Source: an uncultured Collinsella sp.
GTDB taxonomy: Bacteria > Actinomycetota > Coriobacteriia > Coriobacteriales > Coriobacteriaceae
Assembly (NCBI GenBank): GCA_937896835.1
Contig: CALBOJ010000018.1
Location: forward strand, 1 to 23,546
Reading direction: 5' to 3'
DNA: 23,546 nucleotides
Notes under the pieces: model-generated
What the model saw: only the letters and a program-made list of their open reading frames with translations
Told to the model about the DNA's origin: nothing
The model's database searches: none
Part shown: in pieces, positions 23,364-23,546 of the stretch
How the letters are laid out: each line of letters begins with the position of its first letter
Position numbering within the stretch: the stretch's first letter is position 1
Made by a program: the position numbers and the translations under genes

Positions 23364-23391
23364 ATTATACGGACGAATCAGCTCAGGGCAA
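23364..23391 (-). promoter_or_regulatory. Promoter of the tRNA-Asn pair
   Basis: On the minus strand TTGCCC (plus 23386-23391) and a consensus TATAAT (plus 23364-23369) with a 16-base spacer, about 30 bases before the first tRNA. Directly upstream (plus 23392-23415) is an A/T-rich stretch with runs of A and T, like the UP element of strong stable-RNA promoters. Confidence 0.8.
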
Positions 23392-23429
23392 GAACTTTTT
23401 TAAGAATTTTTCTCCGCCTAGTCATTGGT

Positions 23430-23463
23430 GACGTTCTTAAACGACTAGTCATTCAAGAACGTC
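23430..23463. repeat. Inverted repeat upstream of the tRNA promoter
   Basis: GACGTTCTT at 23430-23438 is matched by AAGAACGTC at 23455-23463, nine perfect pairs around 16 bases. A direct repeat CTAGTCATT occurs at 23418-23426 and 23445-23453. Regulatory role unknown. Confidence 0.5.
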
Positions 23464-23482
23464 CATTACAGTCGAAATTGTC

Positions 23483-23503
23483 AGCCCGGGACCGTCTCGG
23501 GCT
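23483..23503. repeat. GC-rich hairpin near the right edge
   Basis: Nine base pairs, one of them G-T (23483-23491 with 23495-23503), around loop CCG. A second hairpin (23515-23520 with 23538-23543) and a terminal 10-base palindrome (23537-23546) follow. No gene is visible in 23392-23546. These may belong to the end of a transcription unit beyond the window. Confidence 0.45.
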
Positions 23504-23546
23504 ACGATTGAGGCGCGCCCAGAACGGGCCGCCGACCGGGCGCCCG

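Overview
The window looks like the chromosome of a high-GC member of the Coriobacteriia (Actinomycetota), most like Collinsella. This is inferred from gene order and protein character, not from a search. The run recG, rsmD, coaD, a coiled-coil protein, DUF177, rpmF, plsX, acpP, rnc, smc, ftsY, ffh mixes the actinobacterial smc neighbourhood with the Firmicutes-like plsX-acpP-rnc order. ATG, GTG and TTG starts are all used with clear AGGAGG-type ribosome binding sites. Almost everything is housekeeping and lies on the minus strand. I see no insertion sequence, prophage, CRISPR array or rRNA.

Reading along the plus coordinates: a DUF523/TudS-like gene (minus) sits at the left edge, separated from ftsH (minus) by a strong hairpin terminator. 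A single plus-strand cobalamin adenosyltransferase gene follows. It converges on a MATE transporter (minus) across a gap filled by an 82-base imperfect inverted repeat. Next come a SpoU/TrmH-family RNA methyltransferase and the thyA-dfrA pair (all minus). Divergent from thyA is a plus-strand gene fusing a DUF134 helix-turn-helix to a NifX/NifB-type metal-cluster-binding domain with a Cys/His-rich tail. It has its own pair of palindromic operators.

From about 23.0 kb down to 8.1 kb runs a long minus-strand cluster of 14 genes: Asp23, DAK2 (FakA-like), recG, rsmD, coaD, coiled-coil protein, DUF177, rpmF, plsX, acpP, rnc, smc, ftsY, ffh. Many joints overlap or are separated by 10 bases or less. 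Hairpins lie in the larger rpmF-plsX and plsX-acpP gaps. Upstream of this cluster are two identical minus-strand tRNA-Asn genes, with a good promoter, an A/T-rich upstream element, and a terminator after each copy.

The cluster joins phospholipid supply (FakA-like kinase, PlsX, AcpP, CoaD for CoA), rRNA and ribosome maturation (RsmD, L32, RNase III), membrane targeting (Ffh, FtsY) and chromosome maintenance (SMC, RecG). The least ordinary feature is the DUF134-NifX fusion at 7192-7956, with a near-ideal internal translation start and two operators 53 bases apart. No clearly new multi-gene system is visible.
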